DNA of 64,000 nt, taken from positions 89,177,058 through 89,241,057 of the forward strand of contig OX638372.1 in assembly GCA_951812925.1 (NCBI GenBank), given 5' to 3'. The first letter of the stretch is position 1, and each line of letters begins with the position of its first letter. The stretch comes from Calliopum simillimum. Its lineage: Eukaryota > Arthropoda > Insecta > Diptera > Lauxaniidae. Position numbers and translations under genes: made by a program. Under the pieces are notes generated by a model. The model made no database searches, was not told the DNA's origin, and saw nothing but the letters and a program-made list of their open reading frames with translations. Positions 1-12,754 of this stretch are shown piece after piece.

Positions 1-165
1 CGAAGTTATTTTAGATTTTTACCGGTTTTCCGATACTTTAGGGCTTTTGTCGATATCTTAGATGTTTTTTGCTACTTCCTGAACTTTTACCGATTTCTCG
101 AAGCTTCCGATACTTTTAAGATTTTGTCAATATTTTGGATATTTTTAGATACTCTTGATTTTTGG
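1..165. repeat. Decayed 39-bp minisatellite (array edge)
   Basis: The first ~165 bases contain several degenerate copies of the motif TTTTACCGATATTTTGGATG followed by TTTTCGATACTTT. The same unit forms the dense array at 61.1-62.8 kb. Copies here are much more diverged (for example ccggttttccgatactttaggg and gtcaatattttggatattttt). The array is probably cut by the left edge of the window, so its full size cannot be seen. Confidence 0.75.
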
Positions 166-3100
166 CAAATTATCTGGTTCTAATTAGTTAGCTCTTTGTT
201 TATCGGTCTATTATATAAATGTTAAAATGTTAAAGCAGACTTATACTTGACGCCATTTGCAGATTTATTGGTACATTCACATTATGACATTACTTTTGCA
301 CTGCCTTGTACTTCGGTTCTTTGACCTTAAATAAGTGGAATTAGGTATTTACAAAATCGCAACGTTTCGTTCTGACCAATTTTCTATATACTTCATGGTT
401 TCTTACGTTAAACGTAATATCATCTTTATAACTTCTAATCTGGTTTTGCAGAAAACATGACCTGACACAAAAAACCTTCTTATAGCATATTCGTGTTTAG
501 GAGATCAAAATAAACTTAAAACACTTCTCAAACCTCTTGGGGTTTTTTTGACACAGTTTAATCATTCCAGTGATAATGCAGAGCATCTACAAAATGTTCA
601 ATGTTGTAATGAACAAATTCAGTAATTTTTCATTTTATTAAATTTAATTTATTGTCAAATATTTGTGCAAAATTAATCCTTTTCATAAACCATTCTACTT
701 GCTAATTTTGTAATAGAGCAATGCTTGAATACATTTTCATACCATATGATATTAAATTATCAGCCCTGCATTCAGAGCCAACCTCTGCTACTTCGGTAGA
801 AATTTTATCACTTCCGTTTTCTTTTTCACGGCCGAAGAGATATACAAGTGCTGAAAATTGTTGCAGAAATAAAAGTATATTCAAAAGAAATTTGGTAAGT
901 TTTCAGAAATCCTTACACCATTGTGGTAAATTTTTATCAAATTTCAAAATAAGTTTCATGCTCAATTTGCGAAACGCAATATTTTGCATAATTATTGTCT
1001 AAAATATGACTAAAAGTTTTGTACCATATTTCTTTAGACATAATTCGATGATCTTCAATTTTATTCACCAAATTACATTTACATGTAATTATATTTACTC
1101 TCAATACTGTACAAGCAGCGTGGTTTGGCAAATTTGGAAATCCAAAATATCAGTAATTTACTGCTCTACGAGCAACCAAAGATAATATTTTATTGTCAAA
1201 CGTCGACACAAAAATATCAGCGATCGAACTCTCTGCAAAAGGTAAAATTTCCTATAGGTTTGCACAAATATTAGATAATAAATAATAATCCCCAATTCCA
1301 GATTTTTCTAATTTGTACCAGCATTCAGAAAAACAAGTTAAATTGCATAGTCATAAAAATTTCGAAAGGCGCACCGTGTGCCTCCAACATTTCTGTTTAT
1401 CACCAAGGTATGTTGAGAATCGCCTTGGATCGATCTCAGCAAAAAAAAAAAAGCACTTGGTGATACATAAGGAGAAACAGCTATTCTTTTGGTATAATTT
1501 TGTTTTGCTGGCATATACACATTCCAGAAATCAGTATAACTGAAGCGGTAATCGGAGCGTCATCAGAAGCATAGACAAAAATCGCGTTAAAATTGTTAAA
1601 AAGTTAAATTCGTTTTTATGAAAACCCACACATTACATTGTGGAGTGTCCGAACTGGCTAGAAGAAGTGCAAGTGGTGACTCAGGCCGAGATGAATGACT
1701 TATGCCCTTATAATTACTGTCAAACAGGCTTTCAACTTTCCAATTCAAATTAAAATGCTGCATTTTTGCAGAAACTTTTGATTTATAATTTTAAAGTTGG
1801 CTAAAAGAGGCATGTCACCTCGTGATTCTGCCCAAAAATTTTTCTCAATATACTGAAATATAAATGTATATCACTTTAACCAAATTGCATCAATATGATA
1901 AAAACGTTGCACCTAAGAAGTTTTGCCCAATTACACATATCTACATGAATTACATTAAGCAACAAGAAAAATACTTCGGTGTGAACTTGTCCTTCGGCAA
2001 TATTCATTCCCATTTGCACCTGTCCAATATTGGTTTATTCGGTTTACAAAACAGCAATCCAACCAAGAAATTGCAAGAGGTCCTTCAGCCTTTGAGTTCA
2101 CTGTGAGAAAAACATACATTCAAATAAGTATTTGTATGTATATAAAAATGTATGCACATGCATTGGTGTTTGTGTGCGTAACTGTAAAATAAAACAAATT
2201 GCATTTTCTGTAAATCAGCAACGACAGTTCCTTTGGTCAACAGGAGCACGGATGTATGTACAACAGTCCATTTCGGTTGCCACGTGTTGGGCTGCAACAT
2301 TTTTTGGTCAAATCAAAATGCATGGTTAGTTAGATACATAAAATTTAGTTTTGAAATTCAAATCCTTTTTTTCTTTTGCTGCATACGTTCTTCCTTTTTG
2401 CTAATTGCTAACAAATTTACATATCTCGCTTGTTTGCGGCAAGATTGTCATAACTCAAAATAGCCAAAATTTCGAGAATTATATTATTCCTTTGATGAGA
2501 ACAGTGGGGGGGCCGATTGACTACATTTCTAGATAATAACAGAATGATTTTAAAATCTTTACATATAATTTAAAAAAAAATGTATTCACTTGGTTTGAGA
2601 GAGGGGCCGTTAGCCCCCATGCTCCCCTTGGATCCGCTACTGGATGAGAAACATGCTAATTGACAGAATTGATACTATTGACATGCCAGAAACAGATTCT
2701 CCTTCAAGTTATCACGATCTCTTTTTTTTTCTAATAAGAGTAAGGTGTAATATTGTCACAACTTAAAATTTGTCATTATTTCTAAAGTTTGAGCATTATT
2801 ATCATTTTACACAGCAAAAAACATGAATGTCAATTCATTTCTGCGCACTGAACTCAAAAAAATTTTTTGAGTTATGACAGTCTTGCAGCAAACGCCCGAC
2901 ATTTACATGTATGTATGCAGATGGAAAAAGCAAAATTAAAAGGATGGATAACTTTTATAATTGCAAAGGACATATTCTTTTGTAACTTGAATTTTTTTGC
3001 AAAAATTTTAGAGCAAAAATTTTTGTATTAGAGAGAAAGCATAATTTAGAGATATTTCAAAAATGCAGAAGCTTCTTTAATAAGGAAGCAAAGCAACAAA

Positions 3101-3468
3101 ACTGTATCCTTGAAGTTGAAAGCACATACTTTTTCTCTTACAAAAAATTCTGATTTTTGTTACCGATTTCTTTACCATTCAGCTGCCGAGTAACTTTTTC
3201 GATTATCCTAATGGATTATTTTTATTAGGCTTCCTAAAGCAATAACTTCGACTACACATAGTACTTTTTTGCTTTGTGTATTTTTATTTCCCTCCTTTTT
3301 GTCCACAAAAAATTTATCAGAAAACTTTTCTACCACAATAACATCGCATAAATTAACTTAAAGGATATTTAACTGAATTAGTTTTACGCACAAGCACACA
3401 AGGATTAAGATAAGGCAGCAATTCCATGTGTACCAAACTGCTTAGAGATTGTAAGCACTCATATACAG
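166..3468. other. AT-rich DNA with no recognisable gene
   Basis: Short open frames occur (for example 721-1002 + and 1864-2106 +) but none has a recognisable domain, codon-like composition or splice context. The stretch ctcatgctccccttggatccgctactgg near 2615-2645 and the flanking G-rich run hint at an old transposon fragment, but I cannot assign it. Otherwise I see only AT-rich low-complexity sequence. Confidence 0.6.
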
Positions 3469-3470
3469 TA

Positions 3471-5235
3471 CAGTGGTGGACATAGAAAATCATACAGTAA
3501 TAAAATATTAATAAAAATATTTCCAAATGTACTCTTATGTTTGATGCATGAGTTTAAAATCAGCCTTAACTGAAAAATAGAACCTTATAGAATATAATTT
3601 GTATTTTTCTGTAGGGAGAGGGAGAGCAGAGAGCCAAAATAAATCATCTCCATGGAGTACGAGGCTTTGAGAAAATATTCTTCAAGACATTTCTAAACAA
3701 GAATTCTTCTTCGAGCATATCTTAAAAACAATCTTCCGACTGTAAATTTTCCTTCCGGATTCTATTAAACATATAATGGAATAAGATTAGAGAGATATTT
3801 TATAATTTTTCTAAAATTGGTCAAAAAAATTAAAAAAGGTCCAAAAATTTTTAAAAAATAACACATATTCTTTCGACGATTCAGCTTTATGAACTTTTTC
3901 GTGAGATGCCTTGCTTTTTTCTACTACTGAAAAAAGGCTTTCACGGCTTTACTATATTGTTAATAACTTTTGAAGAGTGCGCATACATTTTATATAATTT
4001 TCTAAGAGGTAGAGAAGTTGCATAAAATTCTATTTGTTCATTTAAATTTAGAAACTCAATAAAAAATTATAAAATTTTGATCCCAAAAAAATTCCATTTA
4101 TACCCTGGTCAATGCTGAACATAAATATAAGTCTTACTGGTTGCTAAAAAAAAATTTATTTTTTTCGAAAGCCTTTTTACGTTAAAATTCTGAGGTGGTC
4201 CATTTGAGAAATTTTTAACCAATAAACAAAATGATGTACAGTGTACACGGTCTGCTCGAACTTGCTTGAAATGTAATCTTCTTACGCTTTAGAATTCCTT
4301 TCAGATTCTGAGCCTACAATTCTCAAAGATACTCGTAATAAAAACGAAAAATCAAAATCTTCCCATGATAGACTCTCAGGTAAATATACTTTGAACATTT
4401 TTGTTGCTTGAAGCCTCTCTGTATTAAAATTTTTGAGTTATCCTTGCTTCAAAGTGCAAAAATGCTGTTTTAAAGCACATGGCGCTCTACCAGAAAATGG
4501 TATAATTTATTTTTACCAAATTAAGTATAGACAAAATCTTTCTTATTAAGTAAGCCTCACCTTCCAACTTTTTAAATTTCACTTGTGCGAAATAACGCTT
4601 GCACTGCAGAGTTATGTAAATTTTGCTTGTATGGGATATGCCACGCCCTCTTGTCCGAGTCGTAGTTTCTGCTTATAGCTTACATTTACTGTTCTTAGAA
4701 TCTCAGTAAAATTTTGTTGGATTATCTCAAGAAACGCTTTCAGTATAACGTTTTGAAGCTTTTGCTTATAAGAGAGGTGCCACACCTTCTTGTCTTAATT
4801 CACCCAGTTTTTGTTCAGAGCTTAAAATTACTATACCTAGTATTTATATGTATTTTAGTTGCTTTATCGCGAATAATGCACAAAATATTGCGTTTTGAAT
4901 ATAATTTTTGTATTGGCAGTAGTCGTATTCGTAGACTGATTTTACTCATTTCCAATCCAATGAGTTTACTTTGACGGCGGAGGCAGTACACCAAAGGTCA
5001 TCGAATTGTTTTGCTCCCAATAAATATTAAAATGATTTCCTCCTTCTCTGTGTTACAAACGGAATGAAAAGGGAATATACCCGGGGTGTAGGGTATAAAA
5101 AGTGTTAGAATCTCTTTTGTGGAGAATTATAAGTTCTACAAATAATACTGATTTGCAATAAAGAAAAAGTCATATTAATTTTTCAATTGAATGCATTCTT
5201 ACAAATATATGCCTGGTTTTCTGTGTCCGTCACTG
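3471..5235. mobile_element. Degenerate Tc1/mariner-like element (TA target)
   Basis: The left end CAGTGGTGGACATAGAAAAT is mirrored at the right end, whose reverse complement begins CAGTGACGGACACAGAAAAC. Both ends abut the dinucleotide TA (3469-3470 and 5236-5237), the target-site duplication of the Tc1/mariner superfamily. CAGTG at the tips is typical of Tc1-type ends. No transposase reading frame is recognisable inside. Part of the length comes from a mini-me-like insertion at about 4595-5101. Without it the element would be about 1.26 kb. I infer a dead or non-autonomous copy. Confidence 0.7.
4595..5101 (+). mobile_element. Mini-me-like element, copy A (5' truncated)
   Basis: It belongs to the family that recurs at 11.2, 12.8, 31.9 and 42.6 kb. 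It has internal ~155-bp units containing TATGGGATATGCCACGCCCT-like sequence, then the block GACGGCGGAGGCAGTACACC, then a 3' end with cttctctgtgttacaaacgg and a terminal GGGTATAAAA. The (GTCY)n/(TA)n module present in other copies is deleted here. It lies inside the Tc1-like element, so it inserted later. Confidence 0.7.
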
Positions 5236-5237
5236 TA

Positions 5238-6349
5238 TATAAATGCACATACATATTCTCGTATGCGCATACAAAAGGCTAACTGGTATGGTTCATATTT
5301 CGATATGAATTGGCATTAATATGTTACTTGGACTCACGTTCATCAATTGCTTATTAAACGATAATCCTTCACAATCAAATCAAAGTTATATCTAATAAAA
5401 TTCACAAGCAATGAATATTGTTTAGCGAAATAACTCACGATGCTATCAGTTCTATTTTTGATAGGATATTCTGTTGAAAAATCTGTCCTTTGGTCATAAA
5501 AATATTTATATTTGAATCCACAGTTGTCAAGCTTAATAAACAGTAGATATAATTAATATTCACTAACAATGTGGGTGTTGCCACGCCTCATAAACAATAA
5601 AATTCAATATATATTTGAAATAATTTGCCGCATAAAGGTGGGATTTTGTACCAGACTGGTTCTGATTTATATAGAAAACATAAAAGTGGCTTGGAATATC
5701 GTTTCTCCGTCCTCCATGTACAATTTGATCCATTTCATTGAAAATTTGGTTGTAGTACAGGCAAATTTGCATAAAAATCGTATTTAATTTCAATGTTTAG
5801 GAAAAAAATAAAAACCTTAGTTACACCATTACAAATAAAATATCAAAAGTCCCCATTGATCCCATGTGAGCTAAGAAAGTTATTCAATGTCAAATGTCAC
5901 AAAAAATAGTTTTTTGGAAATATCTCGCTAACCGTATTTTTTAGAAAAAAATATTGGTGAACAATATCGTAGCTTATATTACGGTTTATATTTAAATCGC
6001 GTATGAGAGTAATGATGTGATATTTTTAAATTGTGATAACTCATGAATGGTGAGTCGCATGTAGAAAGAAAAATTACTTGTTTATAGTGAATTGCTTGCT
6101 ATTCAAACTACATTTCTATATTTCTATTTGATTTCTAGTTAATGGGATATTTTATGAAAGTCCTGAAGATTAAAAAGAAATCCGTTTTTGAAAAATATCA
6201 ATCTAAAATAAAATGTAATCAAAAAAATCTCCTTACAAAATTCTTGCGTCATTACCATTTTGTTTTGGAAACAAAGCCAATTGGAAATAACACCAGAGTT
6301 TTGTATTGAATATATTTTTATTTTTTTTTTGGCTTCTGGGGGATGATAG
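5238..6349. other. AT-rich spacer, nothing recognised
   Basis: Short overlapping frames at 5563-5793 lie on both strands and look like chance. The sequence is AT-rich with scattered homopolymers. I see no gene, tRNA or clear terminal repeats. Confidence 0.6.
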
Positions 6350-7206
6350 ATGATTGCACCTGGGGGGCGTCTGAAATATAGGGTTAAGACTGATTTTCTG
6401 ACTTAATTTACAAATTAAATTTTATTGGGTCACCCTACCGTTTTGGAGGAAATATTTTTATGAGAAAATTTTAGCTAATTGTATGAGCTTTCTAAGGATG
6501 TTTTTTATTTATAGGGTTTAAAAGGATCGCGAAATGTTCTGAATCTTAAAAGTTGATCATTTAAATTTTTTTTTCATATTTTTTGACTTTGGCGGCCATT
6601 TTAATATGAAAAAATTCCTATTAAAATAACATTTTATAATTATTTTTGGAATTCTAGTCAAGTATCCTTTAATTCCCCAGTACATTTTTTATACCAATTT
6701 TTTATTTGAGGTCGGAAAAAAATACTTTCTACGTAACACACGGATTACTCGCATGCGCTATGCTGCATATGCTGTGCACATTCCATGGACTGCCTTTATC
6801 TACTGGAGCCTTTAAATGAATTGTTTTTAAAAAGTATTTTTTTCTAACCTCAATTAACGAAATGGGTATGATGAGTGTACTACTGAGTTGAAGAAAATTT
6901 AACGAAGGTTCAAAAAATAATTATAAAAGGGTATGTTAATAGACCTTTTTTTGTACTAAACTGCACGGCATAGTTGAAAAATAGCGAACAAAATTTTAAA
7001 AATCAACTTTAAAGGTCCAGAACTTTGCGAAACCCTTTAAATCAAAAATAATTTTTTAGAAAGCTCATATAATTAGCTAAAACTTTTTGATAAAAATTTT
7101 TTCCCTAAATTGTTAGAGTGACCCAATAATATTTCTTTTATAAAACAAGTCAGGAGATCAGTTTTAACACTATAACTCCTAAGGGGTACATTTTAAAAGG
7201 GTGCAA
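6350..7206. mobile_element. Diverged foldback (long inverted repeat) element
   Basis: The left arm (about 6350-6735) and right arm (about 6835-7206) are inverted copies. ATTGCACC at the left matches GGTGCAAT at the right. The blocks gggttaagactgattttctg, tgggtcaccctaccg, agctaattgtatgagctttc and gaccttaaa/aggtcgg are all mirrored. The arms are clearly diverged, and the spacer of roughly 100 bp (around gcatgcgctatgctgcatat) is unrelated to them. A single related arm occurs at 30.33-30.51 kb. I infer an old non-autonomous foldback element; the superfamily is unknown. Confidence 0.75.
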
Positions 7207-9148
7207 TTTATTACAGATCTAAGCTTGTGCTAAGTTTTATAATCTCAGCGAGGATTCAACTATTATATAGATACGTATATATTTCTGGGAAAAGTGCTCC
7301 GGTGCGGTTTGATTCCGATACAAATTGTCACACAGTTTGTAAAGTGAGCTTCGGGGGAAAGCATAGAGGTAAAAAACAACATGTGCTTTCGAATAAAGTT
7401 CAATTAAAAACTTTTCTGTCAAAAATCCTGTCTTTTAATATAAAACTCTGTAAAATGGTAGTTTTTAGTCAATTTTTCCTGTTGTTTTGGTTCAAGAGAA
7501 CTGGGAGCGCTACGGAATATAAAATGAATAGGTATTAAAATCCAAAAATCTTTTACTTTGTTTTAACTTGCTTCATTGAAAATAAAAATGTACGAGTAAT
7601 TTGCAGTCAGTGCAATAAAAAAAACGACAGCAATTTATTCCAATTAAACAACAACTTAAATTTTAAAAGATTTCAAAATGCATTAAATTGCAATTTTAAG
7701 ATAATTTTACAAAATAGCACACACACAGAGAGAGGTGTGTACAGTGTGCACACATATACATTTAAAATATAAGATAAATTGCATTATCAACAACAATGAT
7801 GACGATGATGATGATGTCTGTGTGCATTCGATTAGAAATATAAACGATAGAACAACAACAACAATGCAAACACTATGATAACAACAAAAACATATAGTAT
7901 TACAACAACTATATATAAGTATGTGCAATAAAAAGAGCAACTACAACAACAACAACAACAAATATTGTGCAATATATTTACATTATTTGAATGATTTATG
8001 TTTTATTTTCACATATTTTGTGCATTAAAATTGTGTGCATTGCAAAAGGCACAGCATACTTTTAGGCGCGCTGAAGTAAGCGCCATGTGGAGTGAAACGT
8101 TTGTAATATATGGAGTGGAGTGCGGGTATGATAAGAATGTTTTTTGTTCATTTTATTTTCGCTGAAAGATTGCATGTGGAGATATTTAAAGTAATTTAAG
8201 GAAACATGGGTATTGGTAAGAAGGACTCTTAAAACAATATCTGAATCAATTTTTTTGTTTCGTTCCGAGAAAAACCAATGGAGCGCTTTTGGTTCTACAA
8301 GTTTTTTTTATAACATTTGTTTCATCACAAAATGGATACCCAAGTTTGCTTCTAAAATGATGACTATATTCTTATTAAAATTTTTGCGTTAAAAAATTAT
8401 AAATTTTTTTTTTTTTGCAGTATAAATAATATAATCAATTAAAGTTTTCCAATTACGCGGTCGGAACAACGATTTTTTATTCAAAAGCAAGGCATCTTAC
8501 GAAAGAAGTGAAAATTCTCATATTCGTCCAAAGAATTTTTCCAGAATTGTTGAAACTTTTTTTTTTTTTTTTTTTTTCAACCAAGTTTTGAAGAATTATA
8601 AAATGTTTCTTTCCGCACGCGTCTTAAGCGCATTTGAGGTACAAATGTAACTTTTTTAAGAAAAATCATGCTAGACCAATTGATAGCTCATTTTGAAGGT
8701 AAAAAGTAGTACTAATTGATGCATTTAAAAGAAAAGAGCAAAATAATTTCGTGCGTCTTCTATACAATCTCAAAAAAAGTGTTTTTAAACATTTTTTGCA
8801 AATTTTGGGTTGAAGAAAGTGATTTTTTGATCTTTGGCCTTGAATAACTTAAGACGCAGACACGAGACTTTTGAGACTACTTTTAGAACACTATAATGAA
8901 GGTGTATACCAGTTTTCGGCTTATTATCTCTCATTCCGAGGTAAAATCATTATTTGACTGGCCTTAATAGCGTAAGCTGCAGATTTAGAGCTCGCCGCTA
9001 CGCAGTTAAATAGGTAAATTTGGTATAAATAGTGCCGGGCAGTCCTATTTCCTTTTGAACTTAAGAACTCAAATATTATACGCTTCTAATAAAAAAAAAA
9101 TAAAAAAATTTTCTCATTAAGAAAGCATAAAAAAAGGAAATTGTTTAT
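7207..9148. other. Non-coding stretch with microsatellites
   Basis: CA/GA-rich repeats and (CAA)n/(GATGAT)n tracts lie at about 7720-7965, and a long poly-T run at about 8560-8577. No recognisable gene. The 7227-7538 + frame (103 codons) has no recognised domain. Confidence 0.6.
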
Positions 9149-9152
9149 TTAA

Positions 9153-9791
9153 CCCCTTGAGACCGATGGGGTCACATAGAACCCCAAGTATTCTTTCATA
9201 CATCACTATTTTAATTAAAATTAGTATCAAGGAGTACTCTAATGTTATTGACATGCTCTAGAGAGTTGTTCAGTATAGTCTAGACTTACATTTTATTTCA
9301 ATTGTTTGGAAAAATACGGAACGGTTTTATAGCTTTGACCACAAATGGTACAATTTTTGCATTGTTTTTGATTTTGAGGCCCAAAACCTAATTTTTTCGG
9401 GTTAGTTTTTTGAACGCTTTCCTTCCTTTAGTCTACATCTACAACTTCGTAAAAGATGGCAAAACAAAATCTCAAATGGTTTACGACTTATAGCCGTGGC
9501 AACTTTGAAAAATCAGTTTTGAAGCAATTTTTATAGTACTATAAAATTCGACCTGGAGCCAAACAAGCGAAACACATGTAGGGTTTTACTAGTAACATTA
9601 TGGGCCTTCAGAAACAGCATTCAAAAAATTTTTTGGATTTTATTTGTTGCACTGTGTAATATGACTCCACCATTTACGGCTATAAGGGATTTTTCCGGAC
9701 CTACTTTTTTTTCTTAATTTAAACACAAGAAAACTGAATCCGAAGTTCATTTTTCAATATCTACAATGGTCTAGGCTTCGGTCTCAAGGGG
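9153..9791. mobile_element. piggyBac-like MITE (TTAA target)
   Basis: The left flank is TTAA (9149-9152) followed by CCCCTTGAGACCGATG. The right end is CTTCGGTCTCAAGGGG followed by TTAA (9792-9795). Inverted tips beginning CCC and a TTAA duplication are the signature of the piggyBac superfamily. The 639-bp interior has no transposase frame, so it is non-autonomous. Confidence 0.82.
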
Positions 9792-9795
9792 TTAA

Positions 9796-10574
9796 AAACT
9801 TACAAAAAATAACAAAATAAAAAAAAAAAAATTTTTTTATTTTTTTTTTTAAATTTGATATTTATTTATATGCCTGCAAAATTTCATTTAGTTTGGGTAA
9901 ACAGTTTTCATGAAATAAATTTTAAAAATTTTAGTTAAATCAATTTTGAATTATATAAAAAATTATGTAAAAAATCAAATTTTAAAAATTTTAAAATTTT
10001 TTTGTATAAGGAATGTTTACTAATAATATAAGCATTAGATTCAGGTTATTAGAATTAAATTTCAACAACAAGTGGAATTTGGGGTACACACTTGGCGTGA
10101 TTTGTCTCATTGCAATTCTGATGCCTTTTTTCAAAAACTGCATAAATCTTAAGTGTTGGTTTTTTTCATAGTTCAATCACTAGCAAAATGGCCATGTCGG
10201 ATAAAAATTGGTGCTTGTTCAACAAAATTAGATACTAAAACCTTTTTTTACATAATTTGCCTGCACTAATAGTAAAATATCTAAATACGGGAATCTTCTT
10301 CTTTTTTTGTAGGAACTTAATTTAGTGGGATGTGCTAGAATACGAACCTTTGCAGAGACCGTTCTTTTTCTGTTGTCAAAGATGTTTTCTATTGCATTTA
10401 AAAGAAATTGTATTCTTATATGCTAACAAATTGTATCAAATAAATGAAAAATAAAAATGAAATTACTAATTTAAATGATGTTCTCATGCTTTTTTACGCT
10501 TTTTTAGTGGAAAGGAAAGACCAATAGGCGCTTTAAAGATATCGCAGAAAAAAAGTTGTTTTCATTAAGTGTGG
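9796..10574. other. AT-rich spacer
   Basis: Very A/T-rich (poly-A/poly-T tracts at 9820-9860 and 9960-10000). No recognisable coding sequence. Confidence 0.6.
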
Positions 10575-10890
10575 GTGATATGGTGGCATGCCACTTTGAA
10601 AAATCTCGGTATTGAGTTTCCAGACAAGTGGACCGAGAAGCAGATGGCGAGCATGGATTCGTACAAGAAATGCATGCTTGGCAAATTAGCAATGTCAATA
10701 AGGGCTAGAAACTACGTCCCCGTTGGTCTGCAAAACAATTGATCTCGAATTGACGCCGAAGACAATCAAGTCTGATTTCAGGGCAACAGGCATGATGCCC
10801 TTCTATCCAGACGTTTTAATGACGCTGATCTTGTTGAAGCCGTTGAGCAGAGTTTGTTGAATTGTAAATCAATGTTTCCAAAATAAATTA
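10575..10890 (+). pseudogene. pogo/jerky (Tigger-like) transposase relic, internally deleted
   Basis: Translation of the + strand gives GIEFPDKWTEKQMASMDSYK at about 10602-10661, which resembles the CENP-B/Tc5-type HTH region of pogo-group transposases (FP.KWTE.QMAS.DW). Shortly downstream another frame gives ELTPKTIKSDFRATGMMPF, then after a frameshift FNDADLVEAVEQSLLNCKSM. This matches the C-terminal end of jerky/Tigger-type DDE proteins (TIKSGFR.TGI.PFNP..F). The catalytic DDE core that should lie between these parts is missing, so the gene lost its middle to a deletion near 10.73 kb. The reading frame is also broken by stops and a frameshift. Such proteins bind transposon ends and catalyse cut-and-paste transposition; this copy cannot. 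Confidence 0.65.
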
Positions 10891-11232
10891 ATTTAGTTTT
10901 CTTCTCCATTTGATTGCGTTTAACTTCATGTTTTCCCATTTTTAGCCTATTTTCTAAGGGTGCCCACAACCGAACTAAAAATTTTTTTTTGTCAAAAATG
11001 TTCACTTCACTGTTTTTTTGATATAATTTTTCCAACTAACGAAACCAATTTACTTTCTTCACCAATAGTTAGCTAAGGTCTTTAGCTTTCTATTGATACT
11101 TATATATACTTATGTATAATATACATTTGGTCAAAAGTCATGAGTCGAAAACAAAATCGTGCCCACACGCAGAAGTCTTCCCCTTATAAAGATAAGTTAT
11201 ACAGAAAAATTATTGTAAAAAGAAACTATTCA
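10891..11232. other. Short AT-rich spacer
   Basis: Nothing recognised between the pogo relic and the next mini-me-like copy. Confidence 0.55.
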
Positions 11233-11774
11233 GGGTGTTACCTTTGACCTGGCCAAACATGAAATATCTTACACTGCAATATTTTGAAAATTTTGTTTGT
11301 CCGAATTCACATAGCTTTTGCTCAGATCTTGCACTTACTGTTCCCAGTGTCTAAGTGAAATTGGGTTGGATTATCTCGAAAAACGCTTTCTTTATAATAT
11401 TATGGAACTTTTGCTTATATGGGAGATGCTACGCCCTCTTGTCCGTGTTCGCGTAGTTTTTGCTCAGAGGTTGCGCTTACTGAGAGGTGGCGTTGTCGTG
11501 AAAAATACTTCCAATAAAATTGCATTTCGAATATATTTTTTGTATGGGCGGTAGGCCTGTCCACTGATCAATATCGCTTATTTCCAACAAATCGAATTAA
11601 TTTTGACTACGAAGACAGTGTACCGAATTTCAAGAAATTATCTATCTCCCAAAAAATATTAAAATGATTTCAACAGACAGACAGACATCGAGACAGACGG
11701 CTATAGCTATATCGACTCAGAAGGTGACGTTTCCATACCTGCCATGAATATACCCTTGGTGTAGGGTATAAAAA
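11233..11774 (+). mobile_element. Mini-me-like element, copy B
   Basis: The 5' end GGGTGTTACCTTTGACCTGG closely matches that of copy E at 42.59 kb. The internal unit contains TATGGGAGATGCTACGCCCT. A (GTCY)n-type stretch (cagacagacagacatcgagacagacgg) precedes a short core (ctatatcgactcag). The 3' end is GTAGGGTATAAAA. It has no coding capacity. Elements with (GTCY)n and (TA)n proto-microsatellites around a conserved core are known from flies as mini-me elements and have been tied to the DINE-1/Helitron-like group; the assignment here is by motif only. Confidence 0.75.
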
Positions 11775-12754
11775 CAGTTAACAATTTTTAAAATACCACA
11801 TGTTAATAAGGTTGGGAAATGTTGAAAAATTATTAAAAAAATTCTAAGATATCGACAGACTTAGTAAATTTTAAATGGGCTACGAATATTGCTAAGAAAG
11901 ATTTGAAAAATGTTAATTTTCTAAATCCTAGCAGCTTCATAATGTTAAGTGTATTTTCATTAAATTTTAAAAGATTACTTAGATGAAATATATTCCGCAT
12001 ACATAGTTTCTAGTATCTATAACTTTTGGAAAAAGCAAGAATGAAATATTTTTGCATAAATTTTGTATGAAACTTTACTTTCGCATACATTCTTCTTTTT
12101 CTTTGGATTTTTATTAAAATGCATATTGCCAGTGTTGCTAAGTGCTTTGGATAATTCATTTTTATTAAAATCTTGAAAGTCAGAATGAAAAATGCTATCA
12201 TCAACAATTTTATTATAAAAGACAACATCAACATTGTTGCAATTGTGTTCATTATTATTATTATGATTTTTAGTTTTGTTGTTGTTGTTGTTGTTGCATT
12301 TGATTATTCATGTTGTTGTCATCAAAGCAAACAAACTTTTTGCTTTGCATTTTGCTAACAACAGCATAAATATTTTGTACAATCAGAAAAAACAATGAAA
12401 TCACCAAAAATGTCTATGGCACAAGAAATTGCACAATATTTCTTAAAGTTTGTGCTTTGGTGCTCTTAAGACATAATTTTGTTCTGAAAGTTTAAAAGTT
12501 TTGCAGAGTAATTTGCACTGCTCAAAGGCGAAGAAAACTGCATAGATATGATATTTAGGTATATATAGGCTTAGGTTCATATCTATTGATTAGGGTGTTC
12601 TTAACTTAAAATTTCTATTTCAGGCAGAGGTAAATCTTTTCAATAAAAATTTTACGTTTTTCTTTCTTTTAATTTTTCAAAAGTAATGTCGTAAAGTAAA
12701 TTTGCTGCCATTTTCTTAGAAAAAGAATGCTTGGCTCTGTTTTCAAGGAAATGG
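11775..12754. other. Spacer with trinucleotide repeats
   Basis: ATT/GTT repeats lie at about 12250-12300. GGGTGTTC at 12593 resembles the 5' tip of mini-me-like elements and may be the true start of copy C, but the following 150 bases do not align by eye. No gene recognised. Confidence 0.5.

Noticed and set aside
7707..7965. Coding region rich in Ser/Cys/Val
   Set aside because: The frame is a by-product of CAA, GATGAT and CA microsatellites.
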